Below, one piece after another: positions 1-9,194 of a stretch of DNA of 64,000 bases; within the stretch, counting starts at the first letter, position 1, and each line of letters starts with the position of its first letter. The position numbers and the translations under genes are program-made. The notes below the pieces were generated by a model. It was given only the letters and a program-made list of their open reading frames with translations. It did no database searches and was not told the DNA's origin. The DNA comes from Ktedonobacteria bacterium brp13 (GTDB taxonomy: Bacteria; Chloroflexota; Ktedonobacteria; Ktedonobacterales; Ktedonobacteraceae), in contig AP024096.1 in assembly GCA_015099395.1 (NCBI GenBank), forward strand, positions 8,411,485 to 8,475,484, read 5' to 3'.

Positions 1-1433
1 TTGACCCCACTAGTATGTCTCTCATACGACTGTCCAGAGCTATATGGTGCGTATTGCTGTTGTGCAACCCCGTTTTGTTGTATACGGCTCATAGGTTGAG
101 AGTGTTGACTGGATCTATCTATGCCATTGGCTTGATCCTGTTGCAGCGGACGTGCCAGCGCAATTGCTTGTTGGTGTTGATCCGCATTCATCCGACTGGC
201 TTGTTGAGCCGATGCTGCCTGTCCAGAAGATCCTCTCATCAGTTGTGTGCCACAGCGTGGGCAGAAAGTAGAGCCATTTGGGAGTGGTGCCTGGCAACGT
301 GGGCAAGTGATACCACCACTTTTTTCGTTCATTGGTTGGGTACCTGGTTCCTGCTTGCCTGCGCTGTTTCTGTCGTGTTGAATTGCCTCATATACTTCAT
401 CAAGGTTGGGCTGTGTACTGTTGTTATCCTTTGGTTGTAATGGATCGGGTGAAGAAGGTGGTGGTAGGAGAGCCAGTACACTCTTGAGATCGTTTGCGAG
501 ATCTGCGACATATTGATAGCGGTCACGTGGACGCATGGCCATTGAGCGTTGAATAATCATATTAAGCGCTTTGAGCACCTCTGGTGGAAGTTGCCCAAGC
601 TGCGCCAGATGACGTGAATGACGTGGAGCGGGCTTAGTTGGTTTGGTTACACCGAGCCGGAATTGGCGTGCATTTGCCTCTGCGGACTCTTCAGGTGGAT
701 TATTTGCCACATGATCCTGTAAGGTTGGGAGATTGGGACGCCCTTGCTGAATCGACTGATTGCGGGTAGAGACACTCGGTGGTTCAGTGGCAGTCAGTGT
801 AAAATAAAGTGTACCGCCAATTGCATAGATATCTGAGCGAGCGTCGGTTCCTGTTCCGCCAGGATACTGCTCGGGTGGCGCGTAGCCAGGAGTGCCCTGG
901 TGACGGATAAAGAAGAGTGTACGCGACCCATCAGCGGTAGCTTTCGCATTCCCCAGATCCACCAGTACAGTAGTACCGTTCGAAGTGATACGAATATTAT
1001 CTGGCTTGATATCGCGGTGAATGACAGTTGGATGTTGACTATGCAGGAACATGACTGCATCACAGACAGCCAGCACCCAGTTAAGTATCTGGGAAATCGG
1101 AATGACATCATTACGCTGACGTATGACGCGTATCAGGTCGGTCAGATCGTTCCCTTCAATATAACTCAATGCGATATAATAGCGTCCACGCTCAATAAAG
1201 GCATCTGAGAAGGCTGGTAAGTTAGGATGATGTAACTGGCTCAGTACCCGTGCCTCGTGTTGAAGCTGTTCTTGTCCGCTAGCACCTGTTACTAAATATT
1301 CTTTGAGCGCACATGGTTGATTATTTGCCAGATTAAGTGCCAGATAGACGTGTCCAAAGCCTCCACTTCCTAAGACACGCTCGATACGATAATTCCCATG
1401 TAGTATCGTACCTGATGGGACAGTCTCTATCAT
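1..1433 (-). CDS. Ser/Thr protein kinase with C-terminal zinc ribbon (3' end outside window)
   Basis: Cytoplasmic Hanks-type protein kinase, read from the ATG at 1431-1433 on the minus strand and open to the window edge, so the C-terminus is missing. Seen: glycine loop LGSGGFGHVYLAL near residue 20, the lysine in CALKEYL, catalytic loop VIHRDIKPDNI, a DLG variant of the DFG motif (VLVDLGNAKA), and an APE-like GTPGYAPPEQYP. At about residues 378-395 there are two CPRC knuckles (CPRCQAPLPNGSTFCPRCG), a zinc-ribbon pattern, followed by a Gln/Ser-rich low-complexity stretch. Kinase plus zinc ribbon is a common build in Chloroflexota and cyanobacteria; the substrate is unknown. The gene is divergent from the deacetylase-like gene to its right. 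Confidence 0.9.
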   Translation of the reverse strand, partial: MIETVPSGTILHGNYRIERVLGSGGFGHVYLALNLANNQPCALKEYLVTGASGQEQLQHEARVLSQLHHPNLPAFSDAFIERGRYYIALSYIEGNDLTDLIRVIRQRNDVIPISQILNWVLAVCDAVMFLHSQHPTVIHRDIKPDNIRITSNGTTVLVDLGNAKATADGSRTLFFIRHQGTPGYAPPEQYPGGTGTDARSDIYAIGGTLYFTLTATEPPSVSTRNQSIQQGRPNLPTLQDHVANNPPEESAEANARQFRLGVTKPTKPAPRHSRHLAQLGQLPPEVLKALNMIIQRSMAMRPRDRYQYVADLANDLKSVLALLPPPSSPDPLQPKDNNSTQPNLDEVYEAIQHDRNSAGKQEPGTQPMNEKSGGITCPRCQAPLPNGSTFCPRCGTQLMRGSSGQAASAQQASRMNADQHQQAIALARPLQQDQANGIDRSSQHSQPMSRIQQNGVAQQQYAPYSSGQSYERHTSGV

Positions 1434-2180
1434 TATTCCCTCCGATACCCCGCTTTTTCAGTAAGGGTTCAGTGATTGAGCGATTGAGTGACTGAATAGC
1501 TGGCAAAGGGCAAAATAAGCCTACAACCCCTGCCTCTTATCGACCACCCTGGACAGCGACGACACGCCGCACTTTTCCTTCTATCTATTGTACGTAGATC
1601 TTCTTCCGAAAACCAATGCGACTGACGTCGCGCGTTTTTTGCACGCTTATACACCCTGCACACTCAAGTCTTCGGATCAGCAGTTATATGAAAATGGGAG
1701 TGGATGCAAGAACGGTTTATCTAGAATAGAATGAACTCTCTATCTCTTAATACGTCACTAATGCTTTTTAGTGCATGCAATAGTACTGTCGTGTAAAAAC
1801 AGATTGGCACGAGGATAAACGCATCTGGCACGCATGTGTAATTTTTTAGACACAAGATATTACAGTACTATCTTATAATTGGTGCGCTACAGATGATTTA
1901 TTGATCGCAAATAATGATCTCGTGCATTCCAGGTCGCTTTCTTGCCTGCATCCGCATTATACACTAGTTAAATGGACATGTACACGTCATAGGAGATACC
2001 TATGACTATCTTGCGCGTTCTTGTGCATTCCCGCTATTCCTGACTTCCTGCTCTTTCGTCTGCTGATAATTCAACCTATAGTGTATGATATGGTGTGCGA
2101 CTGATAAACGCGGCAAAGTAAAATTTTTGGTATAAAAATTTTTGACATAAAATCTTTAGTACGTGGAGGGAAACCTGTGT
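1434..2180. other. Intergenic region between divergent genes, with a 10-bp inverted repeat
   Basis: No coding region is convincing in these roughly 750 bases. A perfect 10-bp inverted repeat, ATAGTACTGT at 1780-1789 and ACAGTACTAT at 1862-1871, brackets 72 bases. Close to the downstream gene, 2117-2160 is AT-rich with three loose repeats of a TAAAATTTTTG-like unit. The region should hold the promoters of both divergent genes, but I cannot assign boxes with confidence. Confidence 0.5.
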
Positions 2181-3332
2181 ATGGCTATCAATCGTACTGG
2201 CCTACTCTATGATCAACGCTTCCTCACACATATGACTGGTGATGAATCGGCCGTTATTACTCGCGAAAAAATGTTTCATTTATCGCCTGCGCCACACCCA
2301 TCCTCTTCATTTCTTATTCAGCGTACGAAGGAATTTTTGGATGGTTCTGGTTTGAGTGCGCACCTACACGCATTATCTAGCAGGGCCGCTACACTTGATG
2401 AGATCACTACTTATCATACGCAAGAATATGTAGCTGGGATGCATGAATGTGCTGTAAACGGACCAATGATAGGACCTTTTACCCGCTCCTGGGGCTTTGT
2501 AGATGAAGATACTGTTATCAGTCCTGGTTCTTATGAAGCGGCGTTATACTCCGTTGGAGGTGCTCTTAATGCTGTGCAGGCGACACTGAACGGCGAGGTG
2601 CATAATGCCTATGCACTCCTGCGTCCACCGGGACATCATGCGATGAGTAATCAGGCATTAGGTTTTTGCATGTTTAATAATGTTGCCCTTGCTGCTCACT
2701 ATGCACGGCGAACCTTTGGAGTGGAGCGCATCATGATAATTGACTGGGATGTGCATCACGGTAATGGAACACAGAATGCATTTTACAGTGATCCTGGAGT
2801 GCTGTTTGTCTCATTGCATCAGGAAAACTGGTTTCCAGGTCATTCGGGTACATTAGAAGAGAGTGGTAGTGATAAAGGGATTGGTTATAACGTGAATGTG
2901 CCTTTGCCGCCGGGAACAGGGGATCGAGGGTATCTGGCAGCTTTTGACCAGCTTATCGCGCCGTTGGGCCAGCTGTATCGTCCTGAATTGATCCTGGTCT
3001 CCAACGGAGTTGATGCCTGTTGGTTAGATCCATTAGCGCAGATGATGATGACGATGGATGGCTATCGTCAATTAACGCTGCGTGTGGTCGCGTTGGCAGA
3101 AGAGCTCTGTAGTGGGCGTATTGTCCTGTTACATGAGGGTGGCTACAGTGTACCTTATGCTCCATATTGTACCGCTGCTACCATCGAGGCTCTGTCAGGT
3201 ATTGATCTTGGTATTGTGGATCTCTATGCTACCTCATCGGAACTGGTGCGCTGTCAGGAGATCTATAGTCCGGCGACCCAGGATGCTCTACACGCTGCTA
3301 GAGAGACGTATATGCGCTGGTGGAAAATCTAA
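2181..3332 (+). CDS. Histone deacetylase-family zinc hydrolase
   Basis: Member of the arginase/deacetylase superfamily (class II HDAC-like, HdaH/acetoin-utilisation AcuC type); probably removes acyl groups from lysine, polyamines or a related amide. The 383-residue length is typical. Seen: the catalytic His pair in RPPGHH (about residues 148-153), metal ligands D190 and H192 in DWDVHHGNGT, the third metal Asp near 278 in NGVDACWLDPLAQ, and a C-terminal EGGY motif with the transition-state Tyr. All active-site residues are present, so it should be active. A longer reading from GTG at 2163 exists, but GGAGGG at 2166-2171 is an ideal ribosome site for the ATG at 2181, so I use that. Bacteria lack canonical histones, so the natural substrate cannot be named. 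Confidence 0.9.
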   Translation: MAINRTGLLYDQRFLTHMTGDESAVITREKMFHLSPAPHPSSSFLIQRTKEFLDGSGLSAHLHALSSRAATLDEITTYHTQEYVAGMHECAVNGPMIGPFTRSWGFVDEDTVISPGSYEAALYSVGGALNAVQATLNGEVHNAYALLRPPGHHAMSNQALGFCMFNNVALAAHYARRTFGVERIMIIDWDVHHGNGTQNAFYSDPGVLFVSLHQENWFPGHSGTLEESGSDKGIGYNVNVPLPPGTGDRGYLAAFDQLIAPLGQLYRPELILVSNGVDACWLDPLAQMMMTMDGYRQLTLRVVALAEELCSGRIVLLHEGGYSVPYAPYCTAATIEALSGIDLGIVDLYATSSELVRCQEIYSPATQDALHAARETYMRWWKI

Positions 3333-3509
3333 GTGCTCTCGGAACTGACGAACACAGCCTTTAGTGTTTCTCTGTATAGGTAGAATAGACCAGATAGCTT
3401 TATTTTTTCCGCTTTTTCCTACTATCATGCACATACTATAGTGAGGGCTATTCTTATAAACCATCCGGTTTGTAGTGGAATAATCTAGTGAAATGGAGGT
3501 GTGTTGTGT

Positions 3510-5039
3510 ATGCTTGCGATGGCTCGAAGCTGTGCTGTAGTTGGTTTGGATGGTGCATTGCTTGAGGTTGAAGTTGATCTAGCTGGCGGAATGGGGACGT
3601 TTACGATTGTAGGATTGCCAGATGCGGCAGTAAACGAAGCCAGAGAGCGTGTGCGTTCAGCGATTAAAAATAGCGGTTGTTCGTTTCCCTTCAAGCGGAT
3701 TACCGTCAACCTTGCTCCTGCTGATATTCGCAAAGAGGGTCCGGTCTACGATCTCCCCATTGCAGTTGGTATTCTGCTGGCTTCAGAGCAGATTACCAAT
3801 AGTGAGCAGATAGCAGAGGCGCTCTTTTTGGGTGAACTTTCGTTGGATGGGACAGTACGTCATGCAAATGGTGTGCTACCGATGGTAGCTCTGGCGCGTG
3901 AGCGGCAGGTGCGTACGGTCTTTGTGCCCGCCATAGACGCACTAGAAGCACGTCTTGTCGAGGGAGTAACTGTCTATCCGGTTACGAATCTGCGTCAATT
4001 GGTTGAGCATTGTAACGGAGGTGAACTTATCCCACCTTGTCGTGAGGACCTTATCTTGTCGGATGAGACAGACGAGTTCATGTATGGTGTCGATATGGCA
4101 GCTGTACGGGGTCAGGAGCATGTGAAACGGGCTTTGGAAGTTGCAGCCAGTGGTGGACACAATGTATTACTTAGTGGCCCTCCTGGCTCTGGTAAGACGT
4201 TGCTGGCGCGTGCCTTGCCTTCCATTCTGCCACGCATGCAGATAGCAGAGGCGCTGGAAGTGACGAAGGTGTATAGTGTCTCAGGAATGTTGCCTTCGGA
4301 TACTCCTTTGATGCGTCAACGCCCTTTTCGCGCGCCTCATCATACAATCAGTCATGCAGGCTTAGTGGGTGGTGGTCGTATGCCGCGTCCTGGTGAGATC
4401 ACACTCTCCCATCGTGGTGTGCTTTTTCTGGATGAGATGCCAGAGTTCGGGCAGAATGTGTTAGAGGTATTGCGTCAACCATTAGAAGACAAGATCGTCA
4501 CGATTTCTAGAGCGCAGGGGACCGTTACATTCCCAGCCAACTTCATGCTTATTGCTGCGATGAATCCCTGTCCCTGTGGCTTTTATGGAGATCCGGTACG
4601 TGACTGTACCTGTTCAGCGATCACAATTGCACGCTATCAAAAGCGGCTTAGCGGACCATTGCTAGATCGCATCGATATCCATATCGAGGTACCGCGTGTT
4701 GATTATGAGAAACTGGCGGATAAGCGCCATGTTGAGTCTTCTATGCATGTTCGTGAGCGTGTTCAAGTTGCTCGTGAGAAGCAACTGGCGCGTCTGCATG
4801 AATCTGGTTTGAACTGCAATGCTGATATGACCCCCGATCAGGTCTATAAATTTTGCGAGATGGAACCGGTGGCTGAAAAGTTACTTAAGGCTGCGATGCA
4901 GCAACTGCATCTATCGGCTCGTGCCTATCATCGTATTCTGAAGCTCTCGCGTACGATTGCCGATTTAGCAGCAAGTGATGCTATTGGCGCGAACCATATC
5001 GCAGAGGCTATTCAATATCGGCCCCGTCTCAATGTTTAA
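3510..5039 (+). CDS. YifB/ComM-family Mg-chelatase-like AAA+ ATPase
   Basis: Homologue of ComM/YifB, a hexameric AAA+ helicase that in naturally competent bacteria drives branch migration during recombination of incoming DNA. Seen: N-terminal ChlI-like domain (GLPDAAVNEARERVRSAI), Walker A GPPGSGKT at about residues 223-230, Walker B-like GVLFLDEMPEF, the Mg-chelatase signature HRGVLFLDE, a cysteine cluster CPCGFYGDPVRDCTC, and the C-terminal SARAYHRILKLSRTIADL segment. About 509 residues is the normal family length. The start at ATG 3510 follows GGAGG (3495-3499) by ten bases; the GTG at 3501 is too close to that site. It stands alone in its own transcription unit. Confidence 0.93.
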   Translation: MLAMARSCAVVGLDGALLEVEVDLAGGMGTFTIVGLPDAAVNEARERVRSAIKNSGCSFPFKRITVNLAPADIRKEGPVYDLPIAVGILLASEQITNSEQIAEALFLGELSLDGTVRHANGVLPMVALARERQVRTVFVPAIDALEARLVEGVTVYPVTNLRQLVEHCNGGELIPPCREDLILSDETDEFMYGVDMAAVRGQEHVKRALEVAASGGHNVLLSGPPGSGKTLLARALPSILPRMQIAEALEVTKVYSVSGMLPSDTPLMRQRPFRAPHHTISHAGLVGGGRMPRPGEITLSHRGVLFLDEMPEFGQNVLEVLRQPLEDKIVTISRAQGTVTFPANFMLIAAMNPCPCGFYGDPVRDCTCSAITIARYQKRLSGPLLDRIDIHIEVPRVDYEKLADKRHVESSMHVRERVQVAREKQLARLHESGLNCNADMTPDQVYKFCEMEPVAEKLLKAAMQQLHLSARAYHRILKLSRTIADLAASDAIGANHIAEAIQYRPRLNV

Positions 5040-5097
5040 TGTATAGAGCAGTACTATCTTGTAGTCATAGTAGCAAAGGTAGGTGCAAAAACGGTAA

Positions 5098-5253
5098 GAT
5101 TGGTCGTGCAGCGTCGCTGGCAATCTTACTTCAGATGTTCCAATATTGAGCAGATGGGTTGAGACGCTCGATGCATTGACCGCGCATCTCTCAGATGCGG
5201 CACGTCGTAAGTTATGGGCCGAGAATGCACGGAGCTTCTATCGCCTGGAGTAA
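5098..5253 (+). pseudogene. C-terminal remnant of an amidohydrolase-2-type protein
   Basis: The stretch is open from after a stop at 5095-5097 to TAA at 5251-5253 and reads in its last part SDVPILSRWVETLDAL, then TAHLSDAARRKLWAENARSF and a final YRLE. A short helix, then an RRKLWAENARxFYxL end, is how TIM-barrel amidohydrolase-2 proteins typically finish. There is no start, no ribosome site and no upstream domain, so I read it as the decayed tail of a deleted gene. Nothing else is seen in the 5040-5369 gap, apart from AT-rich sequence before the next gene. The assignment rests on about 40 residues. Confidence 0.4.
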
Positions 5254-5369
5254 CGTTCTATTATATGCATTGTGTAGAGAGAGCCGCCGCAGGCAATTGT
5301 AGAAATGAATAGTAACATGTTACAATTGTAACCTCACTGCTCTGCTTTATATAAGGAAATATTCATATA

Positions 5370-6281
5370 ATGATGGAGATAGCGTTGCCCAGTGGGGCTC
5401 CCCTGGTGATTCTAAATCCTGCTGCTAATCGCGGTGACATGGGGTTCTATCGAGAGCTAGTACAGAGAGAAGCTCTCGTCCACGGAGCTCATTATGTTGA
5501 GACACGTTGGGCTGGAGATGCGAAAGAGTTGGCCCAGCAGGCCGCTCAAGAGGGTCGCTCGATCATTATGGTTGGTGGCGATGGGACGCTGAACGAGATA
5601 GTAAACGGCATATTGACGGCTGAGAAGCGGGTCCCATTGGGGATTATCGCAGCCGGCTCTGGTAATGACTTTGCCTGGAACACGTTAAAGTTACCACGCG
5701 ACCCACGTGGTGCAGTAGAGCGGGCCTTCAATGGACGTCTCCTGGACGTTGATGCAGGCAAAGTCAATGGACATTTTTTCGCAAATGGTTTCAGCGTAGG
5801 TCTGGATGCTGACATCTCTGCTGCAACCAATACCATGCGGCGTTGGCCGTTATTACGAGGCTCTCTGCTTTATACTTTAGCTGCGGTTCGGCAGCTACTT
5901 TTTGGCTACCATCGCTGCCCCTGGCTAGAATTTGCGCTTAATGGAGAGAATCTGCATAGTGAACAGCGGTATGTTCTGCTTGCTGTAACAAATGGTCCAG
6001 CATATGGAGCCGGTTTCCATATCAACCCCAATGCCGACTGTTGCGATGGTCTCTTAGATATCTGTGCCGTTGACTATACGCCGGTTTTACGTACACTAAA
6101 ACTATTACCTGGCGTAAAAAAGGGCAAGCATGTAAGTGCGCCAGAAGTGAAATTCTATCGAGCGCACTCTATTCATATCAAGAGCCGTCGTCCAGTTATG
6201 CTACAGGCGGACGGAGAGGTAACCATAGTCACAATAGTTGATGCGCAGATCTTACCGGCTGCTCTCTGGGTGCGTGTATAA
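5370..6281 (+). CDS. Diacylglycerol kinase/lipid kinase family protein (YegS/DgkB-like)
   Basis: Soluble or peripheral lipid kinase with a DAGK catalytic domain, expected to phosphorylate diacylglycerol or a related lipid using ATP. Seen: LNPAANRG near the N-terminus, the nucleotide motif GGDGTLNEIVNGI at about residues 69-81, GSGNDFAW near 95, and the C-terminal MLQADGEV segment that carries conserved acidic residues. Its 303 residues match the YegS/BmrU family. An AAGGAA site lies upstream of the ATG. It converges on the endonuclease III gene with an 18-base gap. It could also act on sphingoid or other long-chain lipids; the sequence does not decide. Confidence 0.9.
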   Translation: MMEIALPSGAPLVILNPAANRGDMGFYRELVQREALVHGAHYVETRWAGDAKELAQQAAQEGRSIIMVGGDGTLNEIVNGILTAEKRVPLGIIAAGSGNDFAWNTLKLPRDPRGAVERAFNGRLLDVDAGKVNGHFFANGFSVGLDADISAATNTMRRWPLLRGSLLYTLAAVRQLLFGYHRCPWLEFALNGENLHSEQRYVLLAVTNGPAYGAGFHINPNADCCDGLLDICAVDYTPVLRTLKLLPGVKKGKHVSAPEVKFYRAHSIHIKSRRPVMLQADGEVTIVTIVDAQILPAALWVRV

Positions 6282-6299
6282 GACGTTGCCATGCTAGCG

Positions 6300-7022
6300 T
6301 TAAGAAGAGGCTGCTCGCGTGGCGCGCGGCTTCTTCGTGACTGCCTTCGGTTGTGCCTTGAAGGCAGAAGGACAGAGATGCGTGAGTGTACATTGCTCGC
6401 AGAGCGGCCTACGAGCGTCGCAGATGGCGCGACCATGAAAGATAAGGAGGTGAGAGAGATCGAGCCAATCTTTTTGTGGCACAATTTTCATGAGCTCTTG
6501 CTCAACCTTCACAGGGTCCTCCTGCTGAGTCCATTGGAAGCGTCGTACAAGACGACCGACGTGTGTATCGACGACAAACCCCTCGACGATCCCGAAAGCG
6601 TTCCCCAGCACCACATTTGCAGTTTTGCGTGCGACCCCCGACAGCGTCAAGAGATCGGTCATGGTGTGTGGTACCTCACCATCGTAGATATCTACAATAC
6701 GTTGTCCAGTAGCACGTAGATTTTTCGCCTTATTGCGATAGAAGCCAGTTGGCTTAATATCTTGCTCCAACTCTTCTTGACTCACTGTCGCATAGTCTGC
6801 GGCACTGGTATATTTCTTAAAAAGCTGTTTGGTTACTATATTGACACGTTCATCGGTGCATTGTGCCGAAAGTTGTGTAGCAACCAGCAACTCCAATGGA
6901 TTCGTGAAATCTAGCGAGCAAGCGGCCTGTGGGTAGAGGCGTCGTAGTTCTGCAATAATAGGGATAACTTGCTCGGGCGATCCGGGTGTCGGTCCTGTAT
7001 AAATAGGTTCTGCAACATTCAT
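6300..7022 (-). CDS. nth: Endonuclease III
   Basis: Bifunctional DNA glycosylase/AP lyase of base-excision repair that removes oxidised pyrimidines. Seen: helix-hairpin-helix LSGVARKTANVVLG with catalytic Lys133, catalytic Asp152 in VDTHVGRL, and the 4Fe-4S cluster ligands C201, C208, C211 and C217 (spacing 6-2-5). The N-terminal QLSAQCTDERVN motif is also intact. The 240-residue length is slightly above the usual 210-220 because of short N-terminal and basic C-terminal extensions (KKPRATRAASS). A second HhH glycosylase, mutY, lies at 28.6 kb, so oxidative DNA repair is represented twice in the window. Confidence 0.96.
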   Translation of the reverse strand: MNVAEPIYTGPTPGSPEQVIPIIAELRRLYPQAACSLDFTNPLELLVATQLSAQCTDERVNIVTKQLFKKYTSAADYATVSQEELEQDIKPTGFYRNKAKNLRATGQRIVDIYDGEVPHTMTDLLTLSGVARKTANVVLGNAFGIVEGFVVDTHVGRLVRRFQWTQQEDPVKVEQELMKIVPQKDWLDLSHLLIFHGRAICDARRPLCEQCTLTHLCPSAFKAQPKAVTKKPRATRAASS

Positions 7023-7229
7023 AGCAATCTGTCTTCTTTATCTATGAGCGAACACAACAAGTTGATGTTTAGCTGTGTGAGCTATTGTACCTGCCAGATA
7101 GAAAAGAAACAAGGTATTTTAAAATTTGTATTTGTATTTCAATTTGCATTAAGAAGGCGATGTGGCATATGTTGTAGGTATATGACGCGACCCGTAAAGG
7201 GCCGCGACAAGGGCAGATAGAGCCGTAGA

Positions 7230-7511
7230 TCATTGGATTTCGCGTTCGTTCTGAGCGCGTAAGAGATGGCGGAGTGCATCGGCCTGACCACGGTTCCAGG
7301 CTGCTGACCGAACTTCAGTGCCGATGATGGGTAATGAGCTTTTCTCGCGGATGTGGGCTGCTCGCTCGCGTTGTACGATCTCGCGAATCAGTTGGCGCTC
7401 ACTGAGTCGCCAGCCGCGGATCTTCGCCTGCTTGTCAAACCACAATACACGTGCGAAGCCTGCTTCATAATCGCGCTCGAAGGTCTCGTCGCGCATGGGT
7501 ATGTCCGACAT
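7230..7511 (-). CDS. Hypothetical 93-residue protein
   Basis: Small, charged, mostly helical-looking protein with no membrane segment and no family I recognise. A good ribosome site (AGAGG, seven bases before the ATG) and its charged composition support a real gene, in contrast to the overlapping forward reading at 7353. Residues 40-60 (RQLIREIVQRERAAHIREK) look amphipathic. It is monocistronic, downstream of nothing obvious and upstream of the endonuclease III promoter region. Function unknown. Confidence 0.6.
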   Translation of the reverse strand: MSDIPMRDETFERDYEAGFARVLWFDKQAKIRGWRLSERQLIREIVQRERAAHIREKSSLPIIGTEVRSAAWNRGQADALRHLLRAQNEREIQ

Positions 7512-7945
7512 ATTCGTGCCTCTGTAAGGGAGACGTATATCGTGCTCCCTGGGTCCTATAAAAATAGCTGAACGGTTTGTTCCTATGGTCGATTATGGCA
7601 GAAGATATATGTCGATGTCAAGAAATGCACTGTGGCTACGAAATTGAAACCGGCTAGAGCGTGCTGTTCAGCCTATTAGCCTATAGAGAAGAAGTAGAGA
7701 GCCAATCTATGTTAGAATCAGTGCGCACAGATGTTTTCTGGCTTGTGTTGTATATGAATTGTAGCGTTTGGTTGATGCATTCTGGTGCTGCGTCAAGATT
7801 TGTGAAACGTGCTCCTGGATGCGCTCGTACTATTGTTGTAATGTCTGCTCTTTAGCTATCTGTAAGCTATTATAATCAAATTAGTATACGTAAGCTCGTG
7901 AACAAAGCAAGTCGCATAGAACGACGTCAGGGAAGGAAGTTGAGT
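7512..7945. other. Intergenic region with a probable -10 box for the GTPase gene
   Basis: No convincing coding region: the forward reading at 7661-7855 has no ribosome site and no recognisable composition. A consensus TATAAT lies at 7871-7876, about 70 bases before the GTPase start, and is a plausible -10 element; I see no good -35 at the right distance. Confidence 0.35.
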
Positions 7946-9190
7946 ATGGCGAATAAAAAGAAGGCTTTTAGCCTCGCGAATGATGAGCAGGGGCAAAGGT
8001 TGAAGGGTGATCTTGTTGCTAGCTTGCTGCGTGAGCGAAAGCAGCCAAAGACTTTTCGTGAACTCGGTGTCAATACGCTGCGCAACCTACCTGCAAATAT
8101 AACGATGGTGCAGGGATTAATGAAGGCAGTCAACTGGAATATGGCCCAACAGGAAGTGCTAGCGGGCCTGAATAATACAGTGGTGATTGTCGGGCAGCCG
8201 AATACTGGTAAGAGCACACTTTTTAATCTATTAAAAGGCCAGAAGCTATCTCCTGCCTCTTCTCAAGCGGGAACAACACGTACACTTGTGCGTACCGATT
8301 TTGGTCCCTTTACTCTTGTGGATACTCCCGGACATCTACCGAATGTGATGGAGAGCGGGATGGATCAGGCCAGTGTAATTGTGTTCCTGATTGATGCGTC
8401 TCGTGGCTTGCAAGACAGTGATCGTGAGCTCTATCAGGTTATTCAACGCCTGGGCAAACCAACGATTATCGCGGTGAATAAGGTAGATGACCTGAAAGGT
8501 GGTGAGAGTGGGGATCAGTTAGCAACAGAGATTGCGGTCTCATTGAATGCACCGGGTGTGATTCCCATCTCCGCAAAGACGGGTTTGAATATTGCAGAAG
8601 AGCTGATTCCGGTGATGATCGACTCTAGCCCGGAGGCTGCGTTAGCGATTGGTCGTGAACTACCACAATATAGGCGTGCTGCCGCGCAGCGTGTTATTCG
8701 CAACGCCTCATTAATGAGTCTTGCGGCAGGTTTGGAGCCCATCCCATTCGTCGACATCCCTATTCTATTGGGAACGCAGATTCGTCTGGTTTTGCGATTG
8801 GCTGCACTCTACGGAGAGTCGATGGACGCAGAGGAATCGCGAAAGCATGCGCGTGAGTTGATTGCCACGATAGCTGGTGGGCTTGGTTTGCGTTATCTGG
8901 CTCAGCAAGCAGCGAAAGCTGTCCCTTTCGGCGGTGACTTTGTGGCGGGTGCTATTGCAGCAGCAGCGACATGGTCGATTGGCCAGGTCGCGCTTGAGTA
9001 TTACGAAGGCGATAAGCAGATCAGCCCCAAACGATTACAGGACCTCTATAAAAATTTTTATCGGCGCTTCCGTCGTGAGAATGATGTGAAGACCTTGCGT
9101 GAAGATGCGGTTAAAGAGCTCAATGGTTATCAGCCTGTGGCATTGCTAGAAGAGCCAACATCAGCATCGCTAGAAGAAGGGCAGGCTTGA
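7946..9190 (+). CDS. Era/YcjF-like GTPase with C-terminal DUF697-like helical domain
   Basis: P-loop GTPase of the TrmE-Era superfamily. Seen: G1 GQPNTGKST at about residues 83-91, G2 threonine in the GTTRT segment, G3 DTPG near 126, G4 NKVD near 178 and a G5 ISAKTG motif. The C-terminal half contains two hydrophobic stretches (GLEPIPFVDIPILLGTQIRL and AAKAVPFGGDFVAGAIAAAA) resembling the DUF697/YcjF membrane-associated module. The start at ATG 7946 follows GGAAGG; a GTG at 7898 is in frame but has no ribosome site. The stop is five bases before the next gene's GTG, so the two are co-transcribed. The role is unknown; membrane stress or ribosome-linked functions are both possible. Confidence 0.85.
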   Translation: MANKKKAFSLANDEQGQRLKGDLVASLLRERKQPKTFRELGVNTLRNLPANITMVQGLMKAVNWNMAQQEVLAGLNNTVVIVGQPNTGKSTLFNLLKGQKLSPASSQAGTTRTLVRTDFGPFTLVDTPGHLPNVMESGMDQASVIVFLIDASRGLQDSDRELYQVIQRLGKPTIIAVNKVDDLKGGESGDQLATEIAVSLNAPGVIPISAKTGLNIAEELIPVMIDSSPEAALAIGRELPQYRRAAAQRVIRNASLMSLAAGLEPIPFVDIPILLGTQIRLVLRLAALYGESMDAEESRKHARELIATIAGGLGLRYLAQQAAKAVPFGGDFVAGAIAAAATWSIGQVALEYYEGDKQISPKRLQDLYKNFYRRFRRENDVKTLREDAVKELNGYQPVALLEEPTSASLEEGQA

Positions 9191-9194
9191 TCTC

